A stretch of DNA of 64,000 nucleotides from an uncultured Paracoccaceae bacterium. Its GTDB lineage: Bacteria; Pseudomonadota; Alphaproteobacteria; Rhodobacterales; Rhodobacteraceae. Of this stretch, positions 53,805-62,959 are shown in pieces. Made by a program: the position numbers and the translations under genes. Within the stretch, counting starts at the first letter, position 1. Each line of letters starts with the position of its first letter. The stretch spans positions 372,001 to 436,000 of the forward strand of contig CANMKB010000002.1 in assembly GCA_947498415.1 (NCBI GenBank), given 5' to 3'. Under the pieces are notes generated by a model. That model was not told the DNA's origin, did no database searches, and was given only the letters and a program-made list of their open reading frames with translations.

Positions 53805-54404
53805 TTACAGACGAGATGCAACGTTTTCCCAGTTTACCAGGTTGTCCAGGAAGTTGGACAGGTAAACAGGACGCTTGTTGCGGAAATCGATGTAGTAGGA
53901 ATGCTCCCAAACGTCACAACCCAGAAGCGCTGTTTGACCAAAGCACAGTGGGTTCACACCGTTTTCAGTTTTAGTCACTTTCAGGCCGCCGTCGGTGTCT
54001 TTCACCAACCAGCACCAGCCAGAACCGAACTGACCTGCGCCTGCTGCAGAGAACTGCTTTTTGAACTCATCGACAGAACCGAAGGACTCAACCAATGCTT
54101 TTTCAAGCTCACCTGGCATCGCTGTTTTGTTCGGGCCCATCATTTCCCAGAACTGGTTGTGGTTCCACAGTTGGGAGATGTTGTTGAAGATACCATTCTG
54201 TGCAACCGCAGACTTGTCGTAGGTGCCAACGATGATTTCTTCGAGTGTTTTACCGTCCCACTCGGTGCCCGCAATCGCTGCGTTACCATTGGTCACGTAG
54301 GCGTTGTGGTGCAGATCATGGTGGAATTCCAGCGTCTCGGCCGACATGCCGTGCGCTGCCAGAGCATCATGTGCGTAAGGAAGATCAGGAAGTTCAAAAG
54401 CCAT
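53805..54404 (-). CDS. sodB: Superoxide dismutase (Fe/Mn type)
   Basis: A 199-residue cytosolic enzyme that converts superoxide to hydrogen peroxide and oxygen. Metal ligands visible: His28 in LEFHHDLHH, the His in ISQLWNHNQFW, and Asp and His in CDVWEHSYYIDFRN. The protein looks closer to iron SODs, but the metal cannot be decided by eye. Start at 54404 with GAGGAGG upstream; the open frame extends 39 bp further without support. Confidence 0.95.
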   Translation of the reverse strand: MAFELPDLPYAHDALAAHGMSAETLEFHHDLHHNAYVTNGNAAIAGTEWDGKTLEEIIVGTYDKSAVAQNGIFNNISQLWNHNQFWEMMGPNKTAMPGELEKALVESFGSVDEFKKQFSAAGAGQFGSGWCWLVKDTDGGLKVTKTENGVNPLCFGQTALLGCDVWEHSYYIDFRNKRPVYLSNFLDNLVNWENVASRL

Positions 54405-54513
54405 TTTGGCCTCCTCAAATAGTTCGTGCGGTCTCTCTGGCACACAGATGTGCGTTTTGGGGCAGAAAGGTCAAGGAGAAAGCGGGAATTCTTGGTAGGA
54501 ATCCCCGAATGGA

Positions 54514-54924
54514 CTAAGATTTAACCTGCTTACATTTACCGCGACCCGTCCAACGGTTGTTGAAACCGCGTGGATCCATCGTGGCATTTGCCTTCAAGGT
54601 CGATTTCACAATAGTCAAACGATAATCCAAAGACGGTGCAGACTGATTTTTCTTGTCTTTGGTAAGGTCTTTGTACGTCCAAGTCACTGTATAGCGTTTG
54701 TCATTGTTGACCTTAAGCTTGGCGTCATACCACCCTTGTACTGATCGGTTTGTCAAATCATCACGCACCCAGGCTTCGTTTGTGGATGGGTCAATTTTCA
54801 CCTGAATCACCGGGCGAATCCAGCCGCCAGTACCCGCTTTGGCCATCCCGCAGGAAAACTCTGCTGCTGACGCAAAAGAAGATAGGCTCATCAGCGCAAT
54901 CGCTGCTGTAAGAATACGTTTCAA
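54514..54924 (-). CDS. Secreted protein of unknown function, tandem paralogue B
   Basis: A 136-residue protein: TTG start with AGGAG six bases upstream, signal peptide (LKRILTAAIALMSLSSFASA), then CGMAKAGTGGWIRPVIQV, WYDAKLKVNNDKRYTVTW and a closing GRGKCK. The two cysteines (near the start and end of the mature part) may form a disulfide. Clearly related to the next gene, 10 bp upstream. No named family recognised. Confidence 0.75.
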   Translation of the reverse strand: MKRILTAAIALMSLSSFASAAEFSCGMAKAGTGGWIRPVIQVKIDPSTNEAWVRDDLTNRSVQGWYDAKLKVNNDKRYTVTWTYKDLTKDKKNQSAPSLDYRLTIVKSTLKANATMDPRGFNNRWTGRGKCKQVKS

Positions 54925-54934
54925 AGGGTTTCTC

Positions 54935-55342
54935 CTATTTTTCGATAAGCTTGCACTTACCCTTTGTGTTCCAGAAGTTTTCATAACCTGCAGGCTGAGA
55001 TGACACGCGTGCCTCAAGCCCTGCCTTGATGATGGTCATGCGCATATGAAGAGAAGGAATGATCTGGCCAGCCGGGTCTTTTTGGCGGCCCGTTTTCCAA
55101 GTGACCGTGTAGCGTTTTTTGTTGTCGACGCTCAGCTTGGCCGGGTACCAGTCTTTGGAAACATCTCGGGTGAACACATCCATAACAACGGCGTCTTGAG
55201 CGTTGCTATCAACACCAACAAAGATCAATGGGGAAACCCATCCGCCGCTCGCGCCACGCTGCATTCTACATTCGTATACTTCAGCTGCGGCCGGGGAAAA
55301 CGCCATTGTCAAAAGGGCAGCACCAATAAAACGTCTTTTCAT
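54935..55342 (-). CDS. Secreted protein of unknown function, tandem paralogue A
   Basis: A 135-residue protein with signal peptide (MKRRFIGAALLTMAFSPAAA) and the same pattern as its neighbour: CRMQRGASGGWVSPLIFV, WYPAKLSVDNKKRYTVTW, closing TKGKCK. It probably arose by tandem duplication. The ribosome binding site is weak. The frame is open 87 bp upstream, but the signal peptide fixes the start. Confidence 0.75.
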   Translation of the reverse strand: MKRRFIGAALLTMAFSPAAAEVYECRMQRGASGGWVSPLIFVGVDSNAQDAVVMDVFTRDVSKDWYPAKLSVDNKKRYTVTWKTGRQKDPAGQIIPSLHMRMTIIKAGLEARVSSQPAGYENFWNTKGKCKLIEK

Positions 55343-55456
55343 ATTAATGACCAAATTCAATTTACGTAGTCTTGAAGGTCTACCGGGAAGGCAGACAACT
55401 GTCAGAATACGCCAACGGCTACAGGGCAATTAACGTTTTGAAAAGCTGATAGTACA

Positions 55457-55486
55457 AAAAAAGGCGCACAACCCTGTTGTGCGCCT
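55457..55486 (-). terminator. Terminator of the soxBDAG operon
   Basis: Perfect arms AAGGCGCACAA and TTGTGCGCCTT around a short loop, followed on the minus strand by seven T residues. Confidence 0.9.
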
Positions 55487-55493
55487 TGCATCC

Positions 55494-56075
55494 TTAACCA
55501 ACGGTCTGGTTGTGAAATCCAACCGCTGCATTGGGCTGTGCACATTGGCAAAGCACGTCAAACACATAGGTGGAAACTGATCTGAAACAGATGATCTCTG
55601 CTGTGTCGGTATCTTCAAACCAAACTGCCGCTGCGACCTGCGCGAGGCGCGAGCGCCTTACCTGTCCCGGTCCAAAAACATCTTGCGCGAAATCAACCGG
55701 CATCACCTTGGCCAGCGCATCTCGTGTATCGTTGCCCTGCACAGAAAAATGCGCTCGGGCGTCAGAGACATTCACTGCAAGCGCATGTGTGCCTTTCAGG
55801 GCATCGGCCAACTTGGCTGTCAGTTCTTCGGCTTTTTCATGATCGACAAGGCAGAGCGCTTCATCGGGCGACATCCACAAAACTCGCGCATGTTCCCCAG
55901 TCGAAACTTGCCGTTGTGCCGGAACGGTTGCCCCCAACACGCCTTTAACGGCAGCAACAAAGGCTTTGTCAGCAAAATCACCGCGCAGCGTGATCATGCC
56001 GCTTAAGCCTTGTTCGTGAACAGTGACCGCGCCGTTAAAGCTTACACCATTCAGAGCACTGACAGGATTAGACAT
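55494..56075 (-). CDS. soxG: Sarcosine oxidase gamma subunit
   Basis: A 193-residue subunit of the heterotetrameric enzyme that demethylates sarcosine to glycine, passing the methyl group to tetrahydrofolate. The fold relates to the GcvT/YgfZ family. Its ATG overlaps the soxA stop by 8 bp, giving translational coupling. It is the last gene of soxBDAG. Confidence 0.88.
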   Translation of the reverse strand: MSNPVSALNGVSFNGAVTVHEQGLSGMITLRGDFADKAFVAAVKGVLGATVPAQRQVSTGEHARVLWMSPDEALCLVDHEKAEELTAKLADALKGTHALAVNVSDARAHFSVQGNDTRDALAKVMPVDFAQDVFGPGQVRRSRLAQVAAAVWFEDTDTAEIICFRSVSTYVFDVLCQCAQPNAAVGFHNQTVG

Positions 56076-59000
56076 TCTGTTTCTCCCCATCCTTGTCATA
56101 AAAGACCGGATCTACAATCCGTGCCTGAACCTCAGAGCCATCGACTTTTTGAATAGCCAACACTTCGCCCATGCGATCAGGCCCATTGTGCACCAAACCC
56201 ATTGCAATGCCGCGATCCAAAGTCGGTGAATAATAAGTCGACGTTATCCGCCCCTGCACATTCCGCTGACCATTAGCATTATCACCCGGCGCGGCAATAT
56301 AGGCCCCATCTGGAATGACAGACTTATCAAGCGTTTCAAACCCAACAAGTTTCCAGCGGTCTGGGCTGGCCATGGCAGGGCGCTCTTGTGCACGTTTGCC
56401 CAAGAAATCTTCCTTCTTTTTGGAAATGGCCCACTGCATGTTCAGATCTTGCGGGATGACCGTACCATCGGTTTCATCGCCGATCATGATAAAGCCTTTC
56501 TCAGCCCGCATCACATGCAAGGCTTCGGTGCCATAAGGCATCACGCCAAATTCTGCACCGGCTTCTAATAGAGCTTCCCAGAACGCAAGGCCCTGAGACG
56601 CGGGTACCGCAATCTCGTAAGAAAGCTCACCCGAGAAGGAAATGCGATACGCGCGGCAGTCAAAGCCGCCGATTTGCCCATCACGCCATTCCATAAACGG
56701 CAAAGCCTCGGCGGATACATCCATGCCGCCCAGCTTTTCCAATACCTTGCGGGCATTTGGACCAACCACAGCGATTTGCGCGAATTGCTCTGTGACATTG
56801 GCGACATAGACTTGCATGTCCCACCATTCACATTGCAGCCAGTCTTCCATCCAACCGTGAATTCGTTCAGCACCACCGGTTGTTGTGTGACAAAGGAACG
56901 TATCTTCGTCGATCCGTGCCACAACACCATCGTCGATCAGAAAACCATTCTCGTTACACATCAGGCCATAGCGGCATTTGCCAACTTTCAGGGTGCTCAT
57001 CATGTTGGTGTAGAGCATGTCGAGGAACTTGCCAGCGTCTGGGCCTTTGACAACCAGTTTGCCGAGTGTCGAGGCATCCAGCAATCCAAGCGAGTTGCGG
57101 GTTTGGTTGATCTCGCGGCTAACGGCATCACCATGACTTTCCCCGGTTTTAGGGAAGCAATAGGGCCGACGCCACTGACCAACCGGTTCAAAATAGGCGT
57201 TCTGGGCTTCGTGCCACGCATGAATGGGTGTGCGACGGATCGGTTGGAAAAGCGAGTGCTTTGCCTCACCAGCAATCGCCCCCATGGAAATAGGCGTATA
57301 TGGAGGACGGAATGTGGTGGTCCCCACTTTAGGAATTGGCGCATTTAACTGCCCCGCCAAAGTGGCAAGACCGTTGATATTGCTCAACTTACCTTGGTCG
57401 GTCGCCATGCCCAACGTGGTGTAGCGTTTGGTGTGCTCTACGCTTTCATAACCTTCTTGGGCCGCAAGACGTACATCAGACACTTTCACGTCGTTCTGAT
57501 AATCCAACCACGCCTTGGACCGCAGCTTGTCATTCGCCCCTTGGGGCATTAGCCAGACAGGTTCCAATGCGTTTTCACTCGGTGCATCCCCCTGTAGGGC
57601 GGCATCTATTTTGGCTGGCTTGCCGAGGGTTTCGGCAACAGACAGACCTGCCTGTGTGGCGTCTTTTAGAATTGCATCAAGCTGCAGTGGGCCACTTGCG
57701 GCGCCTGCTGTGACCACAAAAGCATCACCTGTTTGGTTGGTGGGTGCACGATCTGCATCGGGGCGGAAATGCGCTTGGGCATCGTCCCACGTCAGTTTAC
57801 CACCGCAATGCGACCAAAGATGCACAACAGGTGACCAGCCACCCGACATCGCAACCGCATCACATGCGATTTCTTCCAAAACCGCGCCCTCGCCCGCTTG
57901 GGCGCAAATCGCCACGCCGGTCACGCGCTTGCCACCTTTGACCTTTGCAATGCCTTTGCCGTTTTCGATGCGAATGCCCAGTGCACGCGCTTCATCGGCC
58001 AAAGCACCGCCACCAGCGGCACGGGCATCCAAGATCACCGGCACTTCGAGACCCGCTTGTTTCAGTGAAATCGCTGTACGGTAAGCATCGTCATTGTTGG
58101 TGACAACAACTGTGCGGTCACCTGTCGAGACGCCATAATCGACCACATAGTCACGCAACGCAGAGGCCAGCATCACACCTGGAATATCGTTGCCCGCAAA
58201 AGACAAGGGGCGCTCGATGGCACCGGTCGCCGTGATGATTTGCGCCGCACGAATGCGCCACAAGCGATGACGCGGGCCATTTGATTGTGGGGCGTGATCG
58301 GTCAGCCGCTCATAGCCCAGCACATAGCCATGATCATAGACGCCTGCCCCCATCATGCGGGTGCGAATTGTGACGTTGTCCATGGCTTTAAGCTCGTTCA
58401 CAAGCTCGGCAATGACATCTGCGGCTGGCTTGCCATCAATGCTGCCACCATCCACAGGGGTACGTCCGCCCCAATGGGCCGTTTGTTCCATCAACAGAAC
58501 TTTAGCACCACCGCTCGCAGCCGTTTTAGCAGCCTGAAGCCCAGCGATGCCGCCGCCGATCACAACCACATCGACAAAGGCATAGAAATGCTCGTAGGTG
58601 TCAACATCCCGGTCTTTTGGGGCTTTGCCCAGACCCGCGGAATGGCGCACGATCGGTTCAAACACATGTTTCCACGCCGCCCGCGGCTGAATGAAGGTCT
58701 TGTAGTAAAACCCTGCAGGCAAGAACCGGCTGAGGCTGTTGTTCACAACACCCACGTCAAATTCGAGGCTTGGCCAGTGGTTCTGGCTTTCACAGGTCAG
58801 ACCGTGAAACAGCTCAGTGGTTGTGGCGCGTTGGTTTGGCTCAAACGAGCCACCCTGCCCCATGTTCACCAAGGCGTTTGGTTCTTCGGCGCCACTGGCC
58901 ACGATGCCGCGCGGACGGCGGTATTTAAACGACCGGCCCACCAGCATCTGATCATTGGCCAAAAGTGCCGAGGCGAGCGTGTCGCCTTCATACCCCTGTA

Positions 59001-59079
59001 GGCGTTTGCCATTAAAGGTGAATTCGATGGCTTTGCCGCGATTGAGGAGACGGCCGCCTGTGGAAAGTCTTGTGCTCAT
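56068..59079 (-). CDS. soxA: Sarcosine oxidase alpha subunit
   Basis: A 1003-residue subunit. N-terminal 2Fe-2S-ferredoxin-like region (FTFNGKRLQGYEGDTLASALL), a FAD/NAD-binding domain with VVVIGGGIAGLQAA near residue 175, and a C-terminal aminomethyltransferase-like (GcvT) domain of about 390 residues with the folate site. The start at 59079 (MSTRLSTGGR) fits family alignment; the longer open frame runs through an intergenic repeat and is not supported. Normal length. Confidence 0.95.
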   Translation of the reverse strand: MSTRLSTGGRLLNRGKAIEFTFNGKRLQGYEGDTLASALLANDQMLVGRSFKYRRPRGIVASGAEEPNALVNMGQGGSFEPNQRATTTELFHGLTCESQNHWPSLEFDVGVVNNSLSRFLPAGFYYKTFIQPRAAWKHVFEPIVRHSAGLGKAPKDRDVDTYEHFYAFVDVVVIGGGIAGLQAAKTAASGGAKVLLMEQTAHWGGRTPVDGGSIDGKPAADVIAELVNELKAMDNVTIRTRMMGAGVYDHGYVLGYERLTDHAPQSNGPRHRLWRIRAAQIITATGAIERPLSFAGNDIPGVMLASALRDYVVDYGVSTGDRTVVVTNNDDAYRTAISLKQAGLEVPVILDARAAGGGALADEARALGIRIENGKGIAKVKGGKRVTGVAICAQAGEGAVLEEIACDAVAMSGGWSPVVHLWSHCGGKLTWDDAQAHFRPDADRAPTNQTGDAFVVTAGAASGPLQLDAILKDATQAGLSVAETLGKPAKIDAALQGDAPSENALEPVWLMPQGANDKLRSKAWLDYQNDVKVSDVRLAAQEGYESVEHTKRYTTLGMATDQGKLSNINGLATLAGQLNAPIPKVGTTTFRPPYTPISMGAIAGEAKHSLFQPIRRTPIHAWHEAQNAYFEPVGQWRRPYCFPKTGESHGDAVSREINQTRNSLGLLDASTLGKLVVKGPDAGKFLDMLYTNMMSTLKVGKCRYGLMCNENGFLIDDGVVARIDEDTFLCHTTTGGAERIHGWMEDWLQCEWWDMQVYVANVTEQFAQIAVVGPNARKVLEKLGGMDVSAEALPFMEWRDGQIGGFDCRAYRISFSGELSYEIAVPASQGLAFWEALLEAGAEFGVMPYGTEALHVMRAEKGFIMIGDETDGTVIPQDLNMQWAISKKKEDFLGKRAQERPAMASPDRWKLVGFETLDKSVIPDGAYIAAPGDNANGQRNVQGRITSTYYSPTLDRGIAMGLVHNGPDRMGEVLAIQKVDGSEVQARIVDPVFYDKDGEKQNV

Positions 59080-59114
59080 TTGGCTAGGCCCTGTGTGAGA
59101 TGCACCGTTGCTGT

Positions 59115-59136
59115 GAGTATTTTTGGAAAGATGAAG
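59115..59136 (+). repeat. Dispersed intergenic repeat, copy 3 (short), within the sox operon
   Basis: GAGTATTTTTGGAAAGATGAAG matches the core of the copies at 14945 and 19730, but lacks the C-rich end. It fills most of the 58-bp soxD-soxA gap, inside an operon rather than at a gene end. Confidence 0.6.
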
Positions 59137-59137
59137 A

Positions 59138-59467
59138 TCATGCGATGTCTCTCCAGCTCCAGCCGGGGCGCTTGGCGCTGATGGCGTCTTTGATGTGCTG
59201 TGGCGGTTCCGTGGTTTGCGCGGAATAAGTGCCAAAGACCTCGAGGGTCATGGTACAACGGGCGGCGAGGAAGTATTTCCCGCAGCCATTTGCATGGCGC
59301 CAGCGTTCAAGATGCACCCCTTTGGGGTTTTCGCGCATGAAGAGGTAGCCCTCAAAGGCTGCATCATCAGACCCTGGGCCAAAGCGTTTCAGATGTGCTT
59401 CGCCTTCGGCGTGGAATTCCGTTTCTTCGGCGGAGACGCCGCAATATGGGCATTCAAGAAGTAGCAT
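59138..59467 (-). CDS. soxD: Sarcosine oxidase delta subunit
   Basis: A 109-residue subunit with the zinc ligands of the family: CPYC near the N-terminus and HANGCGKYF later. It is needed for assembly and activity of the tetramer. It starts 9 bp after soxB; a 58-bp gap with a repeat follows before soxA. Confidence 0.95.
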   Translation of the reverse strand: MLLLECPYCGVSAEETEFHAEGEAHLKRFGPGSDDAAFEGYLFMRENPKGVHLERWRHANGCGKYFLAARCTMTLEVFGTYSAQTTEPPQHIKDAISAKRPGWSWRDIA

Positions 59468-59476
59468 TCAGGTCTC

Positions 59477-60724
59477 CTAGTGAGCAACGCCAGCGGCGAC
59501 GCTTTCGTCAATGAACCGGCCTTCGATGAAGCGTTCCATGCCAAATTCTGCAGACAGTGCACCCTGTTCGCCTTTGGCAATCAGTTCAGCTGTGGCCCAG
59601 CCGCCGCCCGGAATAGCCTTGAAGCCACCGGTGCCCCAGCCTGCATTGATAAAGCAATTGCCCAGAGGCGTTTTGCCGATGATCGGTGAACGGTCTCCGG
59701 TGACATCCACAATCCCGCCCCATTGGCGCAGCATTTTCAGACGTGAGATCATCGGGAAGGTTTCGACCAATGCCCGCACGGTTTCTTCGACGTGATGGAA
59801 GCTGCCGCGTTGGGTGTAGTTGTTAAACCCATCAGTGCCGCCGCCAATCACCATCTCGCCTTTGTCAGATTGGCTGAGGTAACCGTGCACAGTGTTGGCC
59901 ATCACAACCACGTCCATGCAAGGTTTGATCGGCTCAGACACCAGAGCCTGCAGCGCGACGCTTTCCATGGGCAGACGGAAGCCTGCCATATTTGCCAAAT
60001 CGCCAGAATTGCCTGCCACCACAAGGCCAAGCTTATCGCAATCGATCGGGCCTTTGGTGGTGTCGACGCCCTTGACCATGCCGTTTTCAGACCGCACGCC
60101 AATGACTTCGCATTTCTGGATGATATCCATGCCCATATCAGAGCACGCACGCGCATAGCCCCAAGCGACAGCATCGTGACGGGCGGTGCCGCCACGGGCT
60201 TGCCACAGTGCACCCAGCACCGGGTAGCGAGGGCCAGAGATATTCATGATCGGGCAACGCTCTTTGACTTTTTCCGGCCCAATGAATTCAGTTTTGACCC
60301 CTTGCAGCGCGTTGGCATGGGCTGTGCGCTGATAGCCACGCACTTCGCTTTCGGTCTGCGCCAGCATCATCACGCCACGGGGGCTGAACATGATGTTGTA
60401 GTTCAGGTCTTGCGACAGGGTTTCATACAGGCTGCGGGCTTTTTCATACAACGCCGCAGAGCTGTCTTGCAGGTAGTTTGACCGGATAATGGTTGTGTTT
60501 CGCCCTGTGTTTCCGCCGCCAAGCCACCCCTTTTCGATAATCGCCACATTGGTGATACCGAAGTTTTTTCCGAGGTAATAAGCCGTCGCCAGCCCATGGC
60601 CGCCGGCCCCAACGATGATGACATCGTATTTCTTTTTCGGTTCTGGCGAACGCCACGCGCGTTCCCACCCCGTGTGAAAGCGCAGTGCTTCCCGCGCGAT
60701 GGCAAAGGCGGAATATCGTTTCAT
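59477..60724 (-). CDS. soxB: Sarcosine oxidase beta subunit
   Basis: A 415-residue flavoprotein with the dinucleotide-binding motif IIVGAGGHGLATAYYLG near residue 37 and late segments VTGDRSPIIGKTPLGN and INAGWGTGGFKAIPG. In this family it carries the covalent FMN and the amine-oxidising site. The start at 60724 (MKRYSAFAIAREAL) fits the family; AGGGA is upstream. First gene of the soxBDAG operon. Confidence 0.96.
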   Translation of the reverse strand: MKRYSAFAIAREALRFHTGWERAWRSPEPKKKYDVIIVGAGGHGLATAYYLGKNFGITNVAIIEKGWLGGGNTGRNTTIIRSNYLQDSSAALYEKARSLYETLSQDLNYNIMFSPRGVMMLAQTESEVRGYQRTAHANALQGVKTEFIGPEKVKERCPIMNISGPRYPVLGALWQARGGTARHDAVAWGYARACSDMGMDIIQKCEVIGVRSENGMVKGVDTTKGPIDCDKLGLVVAGNSGDLANMAGFRLPMESVALQALVSEPIKPCMDVVVMANTVHGYLSQSDKGEMVIGGGTDGFNNYTQRGSFHHVEETVRALVETFPMISRLKMLRQWGGIVDVTGDRSPIIGKTPLGNCFINAGWGTGGFKAIPGGGWATAELIAKGEQGALSAEFGMERFIEGRFIDESVAAGVAH

Positions 60725-60796
60725 TGTATGATCCCTGAACGACCCTAACGGGCTTTTACAAACTTTCTGCCAGTCTGCCCTGCAATATTGCCGAAA

Positions 60797-60811
60797 CAAA
60801 CCGGCGGTTTG
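60797..60811. promoter_or_regulatory. Dyad between soxB and ccmI
   Basis: CAAACC and GGTTTG separated by three bases, 73 bp upstream of soxB and 96 bp before ccmI. A possible operator for the divergent genes; short arms. Confidence 0.3.
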
Positions 60812-60906
60812 CGTTCTGGTTGCGACATGGTGGTCACAAAATCGTTTCGCCCTTTCTTGTCATGCCGCAGCGGGCTACATCAAAGAGACTACGATAGGAG
60901 CATTTG

Positions 60907-62139
60907 ATGCTGTTTTGGATCATCGCCATGGCGCTGACGGCGGTTGTCAGCGGATTTCTTGGACTGGCCTTGTTGCGGGGCCATGCCCATCAGGAGTCTG
61001 CGGCAGGTTATGATTTGCAGGTGTATCGCGACCAGCTGAAAGACGTCGATAAAGACTTGGCACGCGGTGTGATTGCCGAAGCGGATGCGGATCGCATCCG
61101 GACCGAGATTTCGCGCCGCATTCTGGCAGCCGACGCGCAACTGACAGCTGAGGCAGGAGCAACAGGCCAACCCACAGGTCGGGCGCGATTGACCGCTACC
61201 GTTTGTTTCGTTGTGCTGGCGGTCGGAAGTTTTGGTCTATACGCAAAATTCGGCGCCCCTGGTTATCCGGATTTGCCGCTGGCAGATCGTTATGAGCAAG
61301 CACAAGACATGCTGGCAAACCGCGCATCCCAAGCCGCGTTTGAAGCCCAACTTCCAGCACAACAGGTGCCCGCAGCCGACCCTGACTTTATCAACCTTAT
61401 GAATACGTTACGTGACAAGGTTAAAGAGCGCCCAGATGACATTGAAGGCCACCAATTGTTGGCTCGAAACGAAGGGTCACTTGGCAACTACCAAGCCGCC
61501 TATGCAGCCCAGCAACGTGTGATCGACCTTAAGGGCGATGCCGTCACTGGCAATGACTACACCCAGCTTGCAGATTTGATGATCCGTGCAGCCCAAGGGT
61601 ATATCTCACCAGAGGCTGATACGGCATTGCGTCAGGCCTTGTCGCGCAATCCGAATGATGGGTTTGCTCGGTATTATGTGGGCTTGATGATGATCCAGAA
61701 CGGGCGCCCTGATATGTCATTCCGCCTGTGGCATGAGCTGCTTGATCAAAGCCCGCCGTCCGCACCATGGGTCACCCCCATTCGCTCGCGGATCGAAGAC
61801 CTCGCTTGGCTTGCAGGTGTGGACTATACCCTGCCTGAACTTCAGAAAGCGGCGCCACTCGCCGGCCCAAGCACACAAGATATCGAAGCCGCCGAAAACA
61901 TGTCACCGGAAGACCGTGCTGAAATGATTTCAGCGATGGTACAAGGTTTATCGGATCGTTTGGCCACCGAAGGCGGCACACCGGAAGAATGGGCTAGATT
62001 GATTTCAGCACATGGCGTTTTGGGCAATACCGAACAAGCCTTAGCCATTGCAAATGAAGCGAAAACCGTGTTTGCGAATAGTCCCGAAGCACTCAACCTG
62101 ATCAACATGGCCGAGGCCGGACTGGCAACTGTAGAATGA
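60907..62139 (+). CDS. ccmI: Cytochrome c maturation protein CcmI
   Basis: A 410-residue protein: two N-terminal transmembrane helices flanking a coiled-coil loop ([31 protein letters not shown]), then a periplasmic tetratricopeptide region that binds apocytochrome c and presents it to the haem lyase. The ATG at 60907 has AGGAG six bases upstream (a TTG directly before it is ignored). It is separate from the other ccm genes at 27-30 kb. Overlaps ruvX by 4 bp. Confidence 0.93.
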   Translation: MLFWIIAMALTAVVSGFLGLALLRGHAHQESAAGYDLQVYRDQLKDVDKDLARGVIAEADADRIRTEISRRILAADAQLTAEAGATGQPTGRARLTATVCFVVLAVGSFGLYAKFGAPGYPDLPLADRYEQAQDMLANRASQAAFEAQLPAQQVPAADPDFINLMNTLRDKVKERPDDIEGHQLLARNEGSLGNYQAAYAAQQRVIDLKGDAVTGNDYTQLADLMIRAAQGYISPEADTALRQALSRNPNDGFARYYVGLMMIQNGRPDMSFRLWHELLDQSPPSAPWVTPIRSRIEDLAWLAGVDYTLPELQKAAPLAGPSTQDIEAAENMSPEDRAEMISAMVQGLSDRLATEGGTPEEWARLISAHGVLGNTEQALAIANEAKTVFANSPEALNLINMAEAGLATVE

Positions 62140-62624
62140 CAACGAACATCATTGAAAACCTAGCCGAGACCCCCAATGCCCTGCCCCCTATGCAGGCGCT
62201 GATTGGGCTTGATCTGGGCACAAAGACCATCGGCGTTGCGGTGTCTGACAGCTTTCAATCCATCGCAACCCCGCTGGAAACGGTGAAACGCAAAAAGTTT
62301 AAACTGGATGCTGCGCGATTGCTTGAGATCATTGGGGACCGCGCCGTTGGAGGCATCGTTTTGGGCCTGCCTTTGAATATGGATGGCAGCGAAGGGCCGC
62401 GTGCGCAATCCACCCGGGCCTTTGCACGCAACCTGTCGCAGCTGACGCCTTTGCCAATTGTGTATTGGGATGAACGCCTGTCCACAGTCGCGGCGGAACG
62501 TGCGCTCTTAGAGGCTGATACCAGCCGTCAACGACGCTCAGAGGTGATTGATCACGTCGCCGCATCTTATATTCTGCAAGGGGTGTTGGATCGACTGGGC
62601 CATATGCGCTCTAATGGATCATAG
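62136..62624 (+). CDS. ruvX: Putative pre-16S rRNA nuclease / Holliday junction resolvase RuvX (YqgF)
   Basis: A 162-residue RNase H-fold protein: [15 protein letters not shown] with the first catalytic Asp, [19 protein letters not shown], and a late [16 protein letters not shown] and [13 protein letters not shown] region with the other acidic residues. Members mature 16S rRNA and have been tied to recombination. Translationally coupled to ccmI by ATGA overlap. Confidence 0.93.
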   Translation: MTTNIIENLAETPNALPPMQALIGLDLGTKTIGVAVSDSFQSIATPLETVKRKKFKLDAARLLEIIGDRAVGGIVLGLPLNMDGSEGPRAQSTRAFARNLSQLTPLPIVYWDERLSTVAAERALLEADTSRQRRSEVIDHVAASYILQGVLDRLGHMRSNGS

Positions 62625-62633
62625 GGTAGATCG

Positions 62634-62882
62634 ATGCCAAAGAATCAAGACAAGTCAAAGGTTTGGGCGCGGGACGAGATTGAATCGCCCTGCATTCAAG
62701 TGTGTGTCGTGCATCCCGAAGCCCGCATTTGCACAGGCTGTTTTCGATCAATCGACGAGATAACCTGTTGGTCTAAGATGGATCATGACGAACGTGCCGA
62801 GATTATGGCTGCCCTGCCCGAACGTGAGGCCAGCCTAAAGGTGCGCCGCGGTGGCCGGGCCGCACGTCTGAAACGGCCGTAG
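62634..62882 (+). CDS. DUF1289 family protein
   Basis: An 82-residue protein with the four-cysteine pattern SPCIQVCVVHPEARICTGCFR, likely to bind a metal, then WSKMDHDERAEIMAALPERE, the standard DUF1289 signature, and a basic tail. Function unknown. It follows ruvX by 9 bp in the same operon. Confidence 0.88.
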   Translation: MPKNQDKSKVWARDEIESPCIQVCVVHPEARICTGCFRSIDEITCWSKMDHDERAEIMAALPEREASLKVRRGGRAARLKRP

Positions 62883-62908
62883 GTGTTCAACCTATCAACC
62901 AAACACAC

Positions 62909-62937
62909 AAAAAACCCCGCACCAAGATGCGGGGTTT
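62909..62937. terminator. Bidirectional terminator between DUF1289 and RTX-like gene
   Basis: Perfect arms AAAACCCCGCA and TGCGGGGTTTT around CCAAGA, with T runs on both strands. Confidence 0.92.
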
Positions 62938-62959
62938 TGTCGTTTTAAACGGTTATGAC

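Noticed and set aside
56068..59235. Longer SoxA start at 59235
   Set aside because: The extra 52 residues are low-complexity, run through the intergenic repeat and overlap soxD; the family N-terminus begins at 59079.
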